12,749 nt of DNA from contig JADGJA010000672.1 of NCBI GenBank assembly GCA_027596035.1, positions 1-12,749 of the forward strand. Reading direction: 5' to 3'. Positions 1 through 7,959 of this stretch are shown piece after piece. Position numbers and translations under genes: made by a program. The notes beneath the pieces are model-generated. The model worked only from the letters and a program-made list of their open reading frames with translations, was not told the origin of the DNA and made no database searches. The stretch's first letter is position 1. The number at the start of each line of letters is the position of its first letter. This stretch comes from Thoreauomyces humboldtii. Taxonomy: Eukaryota > Chytridiomycota > Chytridiomycetes > Spizellomycetales > Powellomycetaceae.

Positions 1-232
1 GAAGGGGGGAGGGCCAGGGGGAGGGAGAACCTCGCGCCGAACCGAGAGGGAGCCCAAGCCACACGGCCTCGTTCGGCTCTCCTCACTTCACGGCTTCACG
101 CTCCCATCCATCTTGCACCATCTTCGACCTCTTCCAGCAAATCGAAAGGTTCCCATCGGATTGCGATCCACAACCAGCAGCTCACAGCTGAATTCTTCCT
201 AAAGGGTTCCGTTTCTCTCCACGTAGCCCGTC
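1..232 (+). promoter_or_regulatory. Presumed promoter and 5' leader of mgm101
   Basis: No coding signal precedes the ATG at 233. The first 50 bases are a G-rich run, followed by a C/T-rich leader (about 75-235) of the kind common upstream of fungal start codons. I see no clear TATA box and cannot name a binding site. The role is inferred only from position. An upstream exon of another gene starting outside the window cannot be excluded. Confidence 0.3.
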
Positions 233-1198
233 ATGCACCTCTCTTCGTCCCTCGCAACACGGCGACCTTCCTGTCAGTTGACGTCCATCTTCACAGTCGC
301 GAAGACCATCACTCTTGTCCGTCACCGCGCCATCACCTCCACCCCACCCAGCTTCCTGGCGTATCCCAGCGGGGGTGGTAGTTCTGGAGTTCCAGCATGG
401 AAACCCAAGGGTCCCATCGCCGTCCAACACAAACCCACCCAGCCTCCACGAATGTTGAAGCAGAACACGTTTGGCGCGTCCCAGGGGCTTTTGCCAACGG
501 ATGCATATCTCCGCGACCATCCGGATATCAGGAGGGACGCGTACGGTAGAAGAGTAGCAGAAACACCTTTCACGAAAGCCCAGGCCAAAGCCCTCGGTAG
601 GGCTGTCAAGGTGGAGGAGCTCGAGATCGATCAAGGTAAAGAAGCACCATATGCAGGAGGGGAAAAGTAAAAAGACCAAGATGTACGTTTGGAACTGGAA
701 ATTAACGAGAGTCCTTGCATGATCACTGGGAAACCTTCAGATAGGGGATACATCTACCTAAAGGAAAGCGTATACCAACAGCTGCTCGACGAAGCATTTG
801 GACCCGAAGGTAGTAGCAAACTGTTCTCAGATCAATTATTTGTAGAGGCATTGCCAACGTTGCACATTCTTCTCCATTCAGGATGGAACCTCGTGCCGCT
901 GACTCCCTTTCAACGCACCCCGGGAGGACGAACACTTTATCGAGCTTACGTCTTGCAAGTGGAAGGGAGGTTCGTGTCCGAGGCCTTGGGTGACTGGTCC
1001 ATCGCCTCGGCAGGTGGAGAAGACGCAGCCAAGAGCAAGTGTGATCACGCGGCTCTCGTGCGTCTAGGCAAAGATATCGGCATGGCGTACGAGCTCTGGG
1101 ATCCCACCAAGGCGGACGCATTGAGGGATGAGAGGTGGAAGGTCGACTGGGTGGCCGGGCAAGATGGGAAAAAGAAGAAGGTCTGGGTGGAGAAGTGA
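233..1198 (+). CDS. mgm101: Mitochondrial genome maintenance protein Mgm101
   Basis: Exons 233-635, 741-809 and 882-1198 give 262 aa; yeast Mgm101 is about 269 aa. Known role: a Rad52-like single-strand annealing protein of mitochondrial nucleoids, needed for mtDNA recombination and maintenance. Residues 1 to about 50 are basic and Ser/Thr-rich, like a mitochondrial presequence. The conserved core begins near residue 110 (TPFTKAQAKAL). It continues with ELEIDQDRGYIYLKE (129-143), AFGPEGWNLVP (153-163), GRFVSEA (186-192), a KDIGMAYELWDP block (221-232) and a basic C-terminus (KKKKVWVEK, 254-262), all recalling the yeast protein. Both introns are placed so that this core is continuous: 636-740 (acceptor TTCAG) and 810-881. 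The paired cysteines I recall in the yeast block before KDLG are absent here (RLGKDIG). A nearer acceptor at 680 would also keep the frame and add 20 residues inside the core. Identification is from remembered family sequence. Confidence 0.87.
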
Positions 1199-1575
1199 GC
1201 GTAGGTCCTTTCAGCTTGCTGGTAGTCCAGTTTCAATAGTATCGCTTCTATCTGAAAACTTGATTGGCGCCTTGAAGGGTCTAATCACTCGAGAGATGCT
1301 AACGTGAGATATCCACATTGCCGCAATAATTTACATGTTAAAGTTTCATCCCAGCATATTCACACGGCCATGGAATCGTCCCAGCCAAATCATCGCGAGT
1401 CTCACGAGGATCTTTTGGAATCGCCGATGAACGCGTCCTTGCGATGATGGTGACGGCGAGGTTCGATTCTGGCACTGCCACACATTACGCGAAACAAAAA
1501 GCAATAGGCACGGCCAACGGCTAAATGATGTGCCAAACTTGGAAGAAGCTGTCACCTTCAAGACACTTCCGCGTC
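1199..1575. other. Intergenic region between convergent genes mgm101 and dap1
   Basis: These 377 bp lie between the two facing stop codons and should hold both 3' UTRs and polyadenylation sites. The sequence is richer in A/T than the flanking exons. I see no ORF with coding character and no RNA gene. The tRNA B-box-like string near 1459-1473 has no matching stem. Confidence 0.6.
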
Positions 1576-2286
1576 TCAAGCGTTCTCCACCAAGGACCCT
1601 ACATGATCGTATCTGGGAAGCGAAAGGTCAAGGTAAAGGTCAAGGTTGAGCCAAAGGATCCTCCCTTTTGCAATGGATACGGAAGAAAACGCAACGTTTT
1701 TCCTTACTTTGTCTCAAAGTGCTGAGCCCATTCGCGCAGGGCCTGACGTTCGTCCTTGTCGATGTCGACGAGGGCGTCGATGGGCCCGGTGGGATCGCTC
1801 AGCATGTCCTCGTCGAACGACTGCTTGGACAGTCCCCTCGACGCATCCCGCCCAGCGAAGTTCTCGTAAGGTCCGCCTGGATGGCGGAGAGCGATGGGAC
1901 GTCATTAAGGTCGCGAAGGGGGGGAGGGGGGGGGAACAGAAGGTGAGTGGACGCACGCACCTGGACCGTAAAAGTCGCGCCCGCGCGACACGTCGTAGAC
2001 CCTCCCCATGACGGCCATGTAGATCGGACTGCTGTCTCGACCGTCGAAGGCCAGGAGCTCTTTCATAGTGAAGTTGCGAAGGATGATGGGTGCTAGCGAA
2101 AGGGCAAGACGCGAATCAGCAGCCGCATTGGGGAAGACAGGACAGGAAGCTAGTTACGATACCTGGCGGGTGCTGAGCTGGAGGCACCTGGGCGTGGACG
2201 GGGGTTCGAACGGCTGAGACGAGCACCACCAGTATGATGAGAAGGGCGCAATTAATCGGGGTGAAGAACAGCTCGACGAATGCCAT
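1576..2286 (-). CDS. dap1: Dap1/MAPR-type heme-binding protein (cytochrome b5-like)
   Basis: On the minus strand the exons are 2163-2286, 1961-2092, 1708-1876 and 1576-1612, giving 153 aa; yeast Dap1 is 152 aa. Known role: membrane-associated progesterone-receptor-like protein that binds heme and supports ER cytochrome P450 enzymes, notably Erg11 in sterol synthesis. Residues 12-26 are a hydrophobic N-terminal anchor, followed by a Pro-rich linker and the b5-like domain from about 43. Family motifs are clear: GRVYDVSRGRDFYGPGGPY (71-89), NFAGRDASRGL (91-101) and TKYDHVGSLV (141-150). Tyr89 matches the heme-ligating Tyr of PGRMC1, and Lys142-Tyr143 matches its KY pair. The last exon is 37 nt and its junction splits the codon of Lys142. 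Without splicing the frame stops right after ETK. An upstream in-frame ATG at 2391 would add 35 residues with no family support, so I chose 2286. Introns are 70, 84 and 95 nt. Confidence 0.93.
1623..1646. repeat. Perfect 12-bp tandem duplication inside dap1 intron 3
   Basis: The plus strand carries AAAGGTCAAGGT twice in a row (1623-1634 and 1635-1646). Read in the dap1 direction this is a C/T-rich tract ending 9 nt before the acceptor AG at 1613-1614, so it supplies much of the polypyrimidine tract of that 95-nt intron. Confidence 0.8.
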
Positions 2287-2726
2287 CTTGGGGGGGATCG
2301 TGGGAAGATGTGAGTTGTCACTGAGTGGGCCGGGTCGTCCGTCCCCAGGAAGGAGGGGGAGAGGGGGGAAGTTACAGCAGTTGCAGGTCACGTTTCACAA
2401 GGAGAACGAGGAGACACCCAGCAACAACATCTGCCGCCGGCACACGGGGCAAATGAAAAAATGGCTTCCCTCAGTGGCTGCTCTCTCCTCTGATATGATA
2501 CAGCCGTGTGCTTCCGCAACTTGGCATTTGCCATCGGTGTGTTCTCAACCTTTAACCTCCTCCCATATCCAACCGTTAACGTGACCGCGAAGCAAGTGTT
2601 ATTACATTATCCGACGTCAAACCCCCCGAGGGATCACCGTCTCACGCACTGTCTCCTTCGCTTCCCGCCCGTCCAGCGGCGGCACCTTCAGGCAACGGAC
2701 TCCCGGCCTTTGCAGTGTCGCCCGCA
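2287..2726. promoter_or_regulatory. Shared promoter region between divergent dap1 and the UPF0658 gene
   Basis: The start codons of the two divergent genes are 440 bp apart, so both promoters must lie here if the start sites are right. Next to dap1 is a G-rich plus-strand stretch (2320-2380). Next to the plus-strand gene is a C/T-rich leader. GACGTC with a trailing A (about 2614-2620) resembles an incomplete CRE/ATF site, but a six-base match is weak evidence. No TATA box is convincing. Co-regulation of the pair is possible but not shown. Confidence 0.4.
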
Positions 2727-4397
2727 ATGACCCAGGACAACACCCCTCTCGTTCGTTCGAAATCGTACGCCGACGATCGACACCACGGTCAGCAGCCAAG
2801 GCCATCCAGTCAGCGGGATCGGTCACTCGCGCAGCCATCGACACAGCAGCCGACAGGGGGACTCTGGCAGAGGTTTCAGGCCCTCAGCTGGCCTCAGCTC
2901 GCAGTCGGACTGTCCATCATCGCTGCGGTGGTCGTGACCAGTCTGGAGCTGATCGTCATCGCGAATACCCACTACTTTCTCCAAGATGCCTTCGACGTAC
3001 CAGCTTTGCTAGAGTTCGTGTACGTTTACTTTTCTCTCTTTGTATTGGGATTGTTGTTCCAAGCAGGGTTGACCTACGAAGCTGTGAGTTTTCCTTGCGG
3101 GGATTGGGCGGATCCTTTGGCGCTTCTTTCGCTCATGGCTTCTCCCAGTATCGCCACAAGAATACCATGCAAACGATCGCGGTTGCGGCACTCAACGTTG
3201 CATTCTTCGGATATTCCATCATCCGTAAGTCCCTTTGTAGTTCTGCAGTTCATCATAAAAAATCGACTCTGACCCAATCATCACTCAGAGGTTTGGCAAT
3301 TGAAAGCACTTGACAAGTGCAACAATCGATGGATGGACATCGTATCAGCCAACGACCCAAGCCGGTGGTGGGACACATGGTCTGCATGGGCGAACGGTCC
3401 AAAAGGATCAGATGGCGCACAGTGCGTGCACGTGATTCCCGACAGTATGGACGACACCACCGCAAGGATGGCACCGACGTTGTCGTCGGACGTAGCGTTG
3501 GCGAACGCGCAGGACGCACGGGCAAACCTCCGCATTGCGTTCGACGTCGCATATGGCATAATCGGGGTGATGACGGTCATGGCCGTCATATCCGTGTTTT
3601 TGGCCTACAAGGTGTATCGTGCCTACGGTTGGCAAATCTTCCAGGAACAAGGCGCCAGCTTGCTCAAGAAGCGTAAGTCTATTGAGATATGCATGTCAAC
3701 TGTGCGCACACGAACTTATTGTTCTTCATCTAGGTCTGTTGAGGAGGGTCCATCTTTTCATCCTCTTCCTAAAGTTGAACCTCTACTTCTCGTTCGGCAT
3801 CTTCGTGCAGTTCTGCGTCGCCTCAGTTCTCAATCACGTCACCAAGGACAACGGCGAGCACATGTTTTCAACATACGCCAAGAAATGGCTGCCAGGCGTC
3901 ATCATTCTCGGGATCATCGGCATGCTTTACTACTTCTGCGGCTGGTACGCCATCGAGTATGCCAACAGGCCGGCCATGGTCGGTTTCTTCATCTGCATCC
4001 TAGCCAACCTCGGCGCTGTCCTGTTCGTTCTCATCGCCTCGTCACCACACGGGTTCTTGGAGGCGGATCTGCTGGTCACTACGATATGGTTGAAATCTTT
4101 CAGTGAGTGCTGGTGCTGGAAGCACACTCACCGGCCTTCTATTAGCGATCATCCACTAAATCCGGTTCTTTCTAGTTGCCGTTCAAATCTTCTTGAACGT
4201 CTGCACTCTGATCAATGCAATCATGTGCTGGCGGGGCTTCGATACCGGGCTTGGTGATATAGGTAATTCTATCACGTAGCGCTCTACCGAATCTCATGCT
4301 CACTCTCCTATTCTACTCAGTCAGCTCACGGCGGCGAAAGGAGGATGTGGAGATGTCCACCGCCGCTGAACCTCGACCGCGTATCGAACTTGACTGA
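2727..4397 (+). CDS. Multi-pass membrane protein, UPF0658 Golgi apparatus type
   Basis: Exons 2727-3083, 3149-3224, 3289-3672, 3734-4102, 4176-4262 and 4321-4397 give 449 aa. Introns are 58 to 73 nt with GT-AG ends. Residues 1-57 are polar (Ser, Gln, Arg), likely a cytosolic tail. Hydrophobic segments follow at roughly 58-80, 92-116, 124-144, a long block around 236-260, then about 276-302, 320-338, 346-370 and 396-415. The C-terminal tail is charged (RRRKEDVEM). YRHKNTMQ (120-127), AYGWQIFQEQGA (about 255-266) and LFLKLNLYFSFG resemble, from memory, the fungal UPF0658 Golgi proteins of S. pombe (C23H3.04/C1952.10 type), whose biochemical role is unknown. Between 150 and 235 lies a Trp- and Asp-containing hydrophilic loop with two Cys, perhaps lumenal. 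Start 2727 is the first ATG in frame. Coding status is near certain; the family name is less so. Confidence 0.8.
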
Positions 4398-4572
4398 GTT
4401 TACTCTCGTTTCTGTTCCATGGACCCTCCCATATCCCATTCTTTCTCCACACAGCTGGTTGTTTGCACTCGAACAAATCTGTTCTTCAGATACAGGGCAG
4501 GAAGCATAGCTTGAGCCCAGAACCTCCACCCGTTTATTTTTCTTCTTATCATACATACTGAGGAGTTGCAGT

Positions 4573-4590
4573 TCTTCAGATTTCTGAAGA
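4573..4590. repeat. Short inverted repeat, possible 3' hairpin
   Basis: TCTTCAGA, TT, TCTGAAGA: two perfect 8-bp arms with a 2-bp spacer, 176 bp after the UPF0658 stop. A 2-nt loop is sterically too tight, so in RNA the outer pairs would form around a larger loop. Function unknown. It may simply be chance. Confidence 0.4.
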
Positions 4591-4609
4591 TTTCCCGAGA
4601 ATTCCATGA

Positions 4610-5372
4610 ATGGTCGACAGGGTTCGCTTGCGGTATGATCACCGTATGGGCAATCTCGCGCTACGATTCCAAGCGTTCATGCTGTTCCCACATTTATCGA
4701 ATCGCCAGCTTCAGTCACAATGGTTCCCGGCAGCAGGAGGATGAGAATCGCGTACTTCGGTCCAAGCAAACGAGAGTGGGGCCCGTTCCACAAGCGCTAC
4801 AAAATTCAACGGGCCGCGTGCAGTGCACCCGCTGACCATCCAGAACGCCGTGATTTGATCCATCATCGAGGCTGTCGAGGCTTCTCTCGCACGAATTCCA
4901 AACGGCTACGATGTCACCATCCGATTTCAGGACGCGGAGGCAGAATTCTTCGCCTCAGAATTCGTCTCAAGGGCATTGGAGCTGAGACGCATCAACGTTT
5001 GGTGGTCAAAATATGATCGATCCTCTCCAATTGGCTGCCGGAATTAGTACTAATCGTACAGAGACCACACTGAAAAGCATAAGAGAGTATCCAGGAGTGG
5101 GTACGACCGTTAAAGGAGGGCAGCGAGGTCTTCAGATAAGCTACACGGCTTTGCTGGGCGAAAATCAAAGAAATCAGCAATAGAGTGTCAAACGGATGGC
5201 CGCAACAGTATTCTCCGGTTCGTGTTGGGGTCCCGTCCTCTGCCACTGCCAGTCCTCCAGTGGCGCAGCAATAGACGATAGCGCTTGCCGGCCTGCAGCG
5301 ACTCCTGCTGCTCTTGAATTCGCCCCGGACGGGATCCGCGGAGTGTTATACCTTCAAGCTCATCCTAATTAG
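4610..5372 (+). pseudogene. Possible decayed coding relic of unknown identity
   Basis: I do not recognise a family. In one frame, from the ATG at 4610 to TAG at 5045-5047, reading is interrupted by only two TGA codons (4742, 4856). The last segment (about 4859-5044) reads like real protein: IIEAVEASLARIPNGYDVTI, then residues such as FASEFVSRALELRRINVWW. A second frame takes over at an ATG at 5013 and runs 56 codons to TAG 5181 (with ISTNRTETTLKSIREYPGVG). After that stop it continues from the ATG at 5196 for a further 58 codons to 5370-5372. This pattern of open stretches, isolated stops and one frame change is what a decaying gene or transposon ORF gives. I found no introns that remove the stops. 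Chance open frames in GC-rich DNA remain a real alternative. Confidence 0.25.
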
Positions 5373-5890
5373 TTGTGTCGGTAGGTCTTGCAAGCTTGAG
5401 GCGACGCAAATCCGCATGGTCCTTGACCGAAGGGACACACCTATCTCTGCAGCACCATGACCCGGCTCCTCGTATAACGTTGACTTGACGTGTTTACTTG
5501 ATTGCGACCTCATTGGATTATCATAGTTGCCATCACAGGTCCTGAACACTGTTCAGCCCGGCTGTCCATTTTTTGCTGCAGCTGTCCGGCTTGCGAACCT
5601 TCAGCCGGCCGGGTATTTTTTCCTCTGCGGTTTGATCATTCGTTAGTCAGCTACCCTATAGAAATCTTGCCTGTACAGTCATCCCCCTACCTACCGGTGC
5701 CTGTACATCTTGCCAAGTCACTGCTTATCAAGAAATCCAAAAAAATGTCGGTTGCCTCCTGCATGGACAGCGCAGATTTGATATTGCCTCTCCTGATTCG
5801 TGTCAATCTGCCCAAATCGTGATCCAAAGAGATTATTGGAGTGGTTCGAAGCGGTGAGCTTGGCAGGACGGCAACAGGTTGGCAAACAGG

Positions 5891-6050
5891 TACCGTAAAT
5901 TACAGGCTCCTGTCCCCCCCTTTGGTCCCAGCCAAAACAAACCACCGCCAGCCAGCCAGTGTTCGGAGGGTGTTGACCTGGCGCGAGAGGCTGGGGTTGG
6001 TTTGTTCTGGCTGGGAGAAAGGGGGGGACAGGAGCCTGTAATTTACGGTA
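5891..6050. mobile_element. Foldback MITE with TA target duplication
   Basis: The arms 5891-5953 and 5989-6050 are inverted copies. The first 33 bases match perfectly, starting TACCGTAAATTACAGGCTCC and running through a 7-C run. The next 30 match with a few mismatches and one 1-base gap. A 35-bp centre separates the arms. Both ends are TA, so the element is read as 156 bp (5893-6048) starting CCGTAA, flanked by a TA duplication as in Tc1/mariner-type insertions. There is no transposase and no room for one, so it must have been moved in trans. Transcribed, it would form a nearly perfect 60-bp hairpin. Superfamily assignment rests on the TA ends only. Confidence 0.88.
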
Positions 6051-6310
6051 TGTGAATCCGCAAGTCTTTCCCTGTCCACATTCCAATGATCAGTACTTGT
6101 ATATTTGCCAACTTGCCACAGTCGATTGAGGGATCTTCCGGGACGGAGCGGGCTGCTGCGGGATGCTGCGGGCACCGTTATCTGGACAGCCGAGACGCAC
6201 GCAAAATGGAACCTCAGAGGGACGACCGTGGGGCTGCACGTTTTCAAGCCTATCGATCCCTGCCAACCGTGCGTCCCGCCAGTCTAACCAACGATTTTGT
6301 GGACTACGCA

Positions 6311-6328
6311 TGGAAACCCGGGTTTCCA
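6311..6328. repeat. 18-bp perfect palindrome
   Basis: TGGAAACCCGGGTTTCCA is its own reverse complement over all 18 bases, 90 bp beyond the stop codon of the surface-protein gene. It could bind a dimeric protein or form a cruciform, or be a remnant of the tips of an inverted insertion. No function can be assigned. Confidence 0.6.
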
Positions 6329-6417
6329 ATCGTTTCCGATCTTTCACGAACTAAAAGGTACACTATTTATCAGAAAAACAAGCAACATAACTAAGTACAA
6401 AAGACCGTTCCCGCCTA

Positions 6418-7194
6418 TCAAGAAAATGCAACCGCCATAGCTCCGACGAGGCACCCAACTGCAATGTGCAACAGAGGTTTTAAAGCGTTGCCGCTCGAGG
6501 CAGCGCCGGCAGTGAGCACTGGTACTGCGACGGTAGCCGTGGGAGTTGGGGCGCCAACGCTCGTCGACGTGCGAATCGGCACAGAAGAGATGGTAGCGGA
6601 CGCGACGGAGATGGCCATGGACGACGGAGTGGATGTGGCGACGGCCGAAGACGAAGTCGTGCTTGCGAACTTGCAGTTGCCGAGAAGACGCGAGTTCTCC
6701 GGGTGGGCAGCCAGTACCGTGTCGACGATGGCAAGGTTGGCCGGGGAGTAAGCAACCGAGCCGCCACAGGGATTGAAGAGCGAATAGAACGGTTGCTCGG
6801 TGGGACCAACGGCCTCGCCCACGAACAGGAAATAGAAAGCTGGGTTGGCACCGACCACGGCATCCGCGCCAATGTTGCCCGGGCAGGTTGTCTTTGGACT
6901 TCCGAAACCGGTTACAAGTGCATTGGCGGACTCGAGGGCAACTCCTGTACCGTTACCGGTTCCGAAGGAGGAGATGACGCAGGAGATAGCGAGGGTAGCA
7001 TTGTAATCGGCCGATGTTCCGGTGGTGGACTGGGTGGTTGAGGCGACCGTGGCTATGACGGTGTATTGCGCCGTTTCGACCAGACAGGCGAGGTCTGTGA
7101 CATCCACACAGCCTACGGGAATGCTTTGGGACGCTGCGCTTCGGAGACAGAGAAGACCGGCTGCGATGAGGACGACGGTTTTTGTTAGGTACAT
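6418..7194 (-). CDS. Secreted six-cysteine protein, probably GPI-anchored, unknown function
   Basis: An intronless frame of 258 aa starting at the first ATG. Residues 1-22 form a typical signal peptide (Lys near the start, hydrophobic core, cleavage near AASQS). The ectodomain (about 24-175) has six cysteines (29, 37, 72, 104, 143, 174), enough for three disulfides, and N-glycosylation sequons at Asn65 and Asn81. Residues 176-230 are a Ser/Thr/Ala/Val-rich stalk suited to O-mannosylation. The C-terminus has small residues (SSGN, 233-236) and then a hydrophobic tail to the end, the layout of a GPI-attachment signal. The protein should sit on the plasma membrane or cell wall. I recognise no family. 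The pattern of a strand like QYTVIATV followed by spaced cysteines loosely recalls NTR/TIMP-like OB folds, which is speculation. The many codons ending in G or C support true coding. Confidence 0.88.
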   Translation of the reverse strand: MYLTKTVVLIAAGLLCLRSAASQSIPVGCVDVTDLACLVETAQYTVIATVASTTQSTTGTSADYNATLAISCVISSFGTGNGTGVALESANALVTGFGSPKTTCPGNIGADAVVGANPAFYFLFVGEAVGPTEQPFYSLFNPCGGSVAYSPANLAIVDTVLAAHPENSRLLGNCKFASTTSSSAVATSTPSSMAISVASATISSVPIRTSTSVGAPTPTATVAVPVLTAGAASSGNALKPLLHIAVGCLVGAMAVAFS

Positions 7195-7959
7195 CGCTGG
7201 TTAGCGTTGGATGCGTAGGGTGGGAAACGGAAGGAGCTTGCTTGCTGTTTTAGTTCACAGATCCACAGATCAGTTGCAAGGTCAGGTTTTGGCGGGGAAG
7301 TTGAAGGTGACCGCAGAAGTTGAAGAAATCGGGCGGGAGATTCGCTTTCGGCTGCTGCGCACAAAACTGCGCAGCAGAAAACCTTGTTCTTGGCTGTCCA
7401 AAAGGCGAGTTATCTCGCGTCAGCTTACTACGTCTGGTTCGAAACCTTCTTCTCGACGATTTCCACTACCCCGACAACCTCGAGACAACCCCGACAAAGC
7501 CCGTTGCATACTGCAACAAAAAGGAAAAACATGTTGCTGTCATGGCGGGGATCGTCTTGAACAGCCCCTTACTTCGCAAGCCATCTGGGGCGGACAGCCT
7601 GTTGCAAATTCACATACTGACTGATCGACGCTTGAATGGCTTCGGCGTGCTGCTCTGTATTCTCCTCGGTCTTCTCGCCACTCCTTCTCTCTCTCCCCCT
7701 TCCTACTCTCTCTGTTCACTGGACCGCCACCTTCTCTCTCTCCCTCGCTCGCCGTTTCCACCCGGTCGGTCGAACAAATTCTGAGCGCGGCGTCTCAAAC
7801 TGGCAAGGACGGATGAAGTCCAAATTCACAGCCAAAACGGAGACGCCAGAACCGACTGTCATCTCATCTTTCCAGTGGAGAATAGTCATGCAGGCTTTGG
7901 AGCCAGATCATTGAATTAGGAGGACATGAAATAATATGAGAGCCTGAGGTGTATGCAGT
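7195..7959. other. Intergenic region: idh1 3' end and promoter of the surface-protein gene
   Basis: Both flanking genes are on the minus strand, so these 765 bp hold the idh1 3' UTR (right) and the promoter of the surface-protein gene (left). A plus-strand CT-rich tract runs from about 7668 to 7755, i.e. a purine-rich tract in the direction of transcription. CCCCGACAA occurs twice about 22 bp apart near 7470-7500. Long open frames here have low-complexity, frame-incidental translations and are not called as genes. Confidence 0.55.
7352..7377. repeat. Perfect 10-bp stem hairpin upstream of the surface-protein gene
   Basis: CTGCTGCGCA, loop CAAAAC, TGCGCAGCAG: ten perfect pairs around a 6-nt loop. 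It lies 158 bp upstream of the start codon at 7194, in the likely promoter or 5' UTR, where it could be a dimer-binding site in DNA or a stable leader hairpin in RNA. Function unknown. Confidence 0.6.

Larger units (their letters stand above)
4398..6417. other. Gene-poor 2-kb interval between convergent genes
   Basis: The interval separates the stop of the UPF0658 gene from the stop of the surface-protein gene, so it carries two 3' ends and otherwise dispensable DNA. Listed separately are an 18-bp inverted repeat, a possible decayed coding relic, a MITE and an 18-bp palindrome. GTTCTTCAGAT occurs at 4481 and again at 4571, and TGCCTGTACA at 5668 and 5698; these short direct repeats have no clear meaning. 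I find no intact gene or tRNA. Confidence 0.6.

Noticed and set aside
182..679. 165-codon open frame on the minus strand over mgm101 exon 1
   Set aside because: Antisense shadow of the mgm101 coding exon; its translation has no family features.
636..680. 45-nt version of mgm101 intron 1
   Set aside because: Kept only as a possible alternative: it inserts 20 residues between ELEIDQD and RGYIYLKE, where yeast Mgm101 has no insertion, and 45 nt is shorter than every other intron in the window.
1459..1473. tRNA B-box-like string (GGTTCGATTC)
   Set aside because: No 5-bp T stem around it, no matching A box at the right distance and no acceptor stem, so it is not a tRNA gene.
4720..5016. 98-codon plus-strand frame (MVPGSRRMRI...)
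   Set aside because: Arg/His-rich, out of frame with the more protein-like stretch in the same region, and no recognisable domain; looks incidental.
7211..7784. Two overlapping plus-strand open frames of 137 and 154 codons
   Set aside because: They cross a CT-rich low-complexity tract and a hairpin, show no domain, and lie in the expected promoter and 3' UTR of the minus-strand genes.
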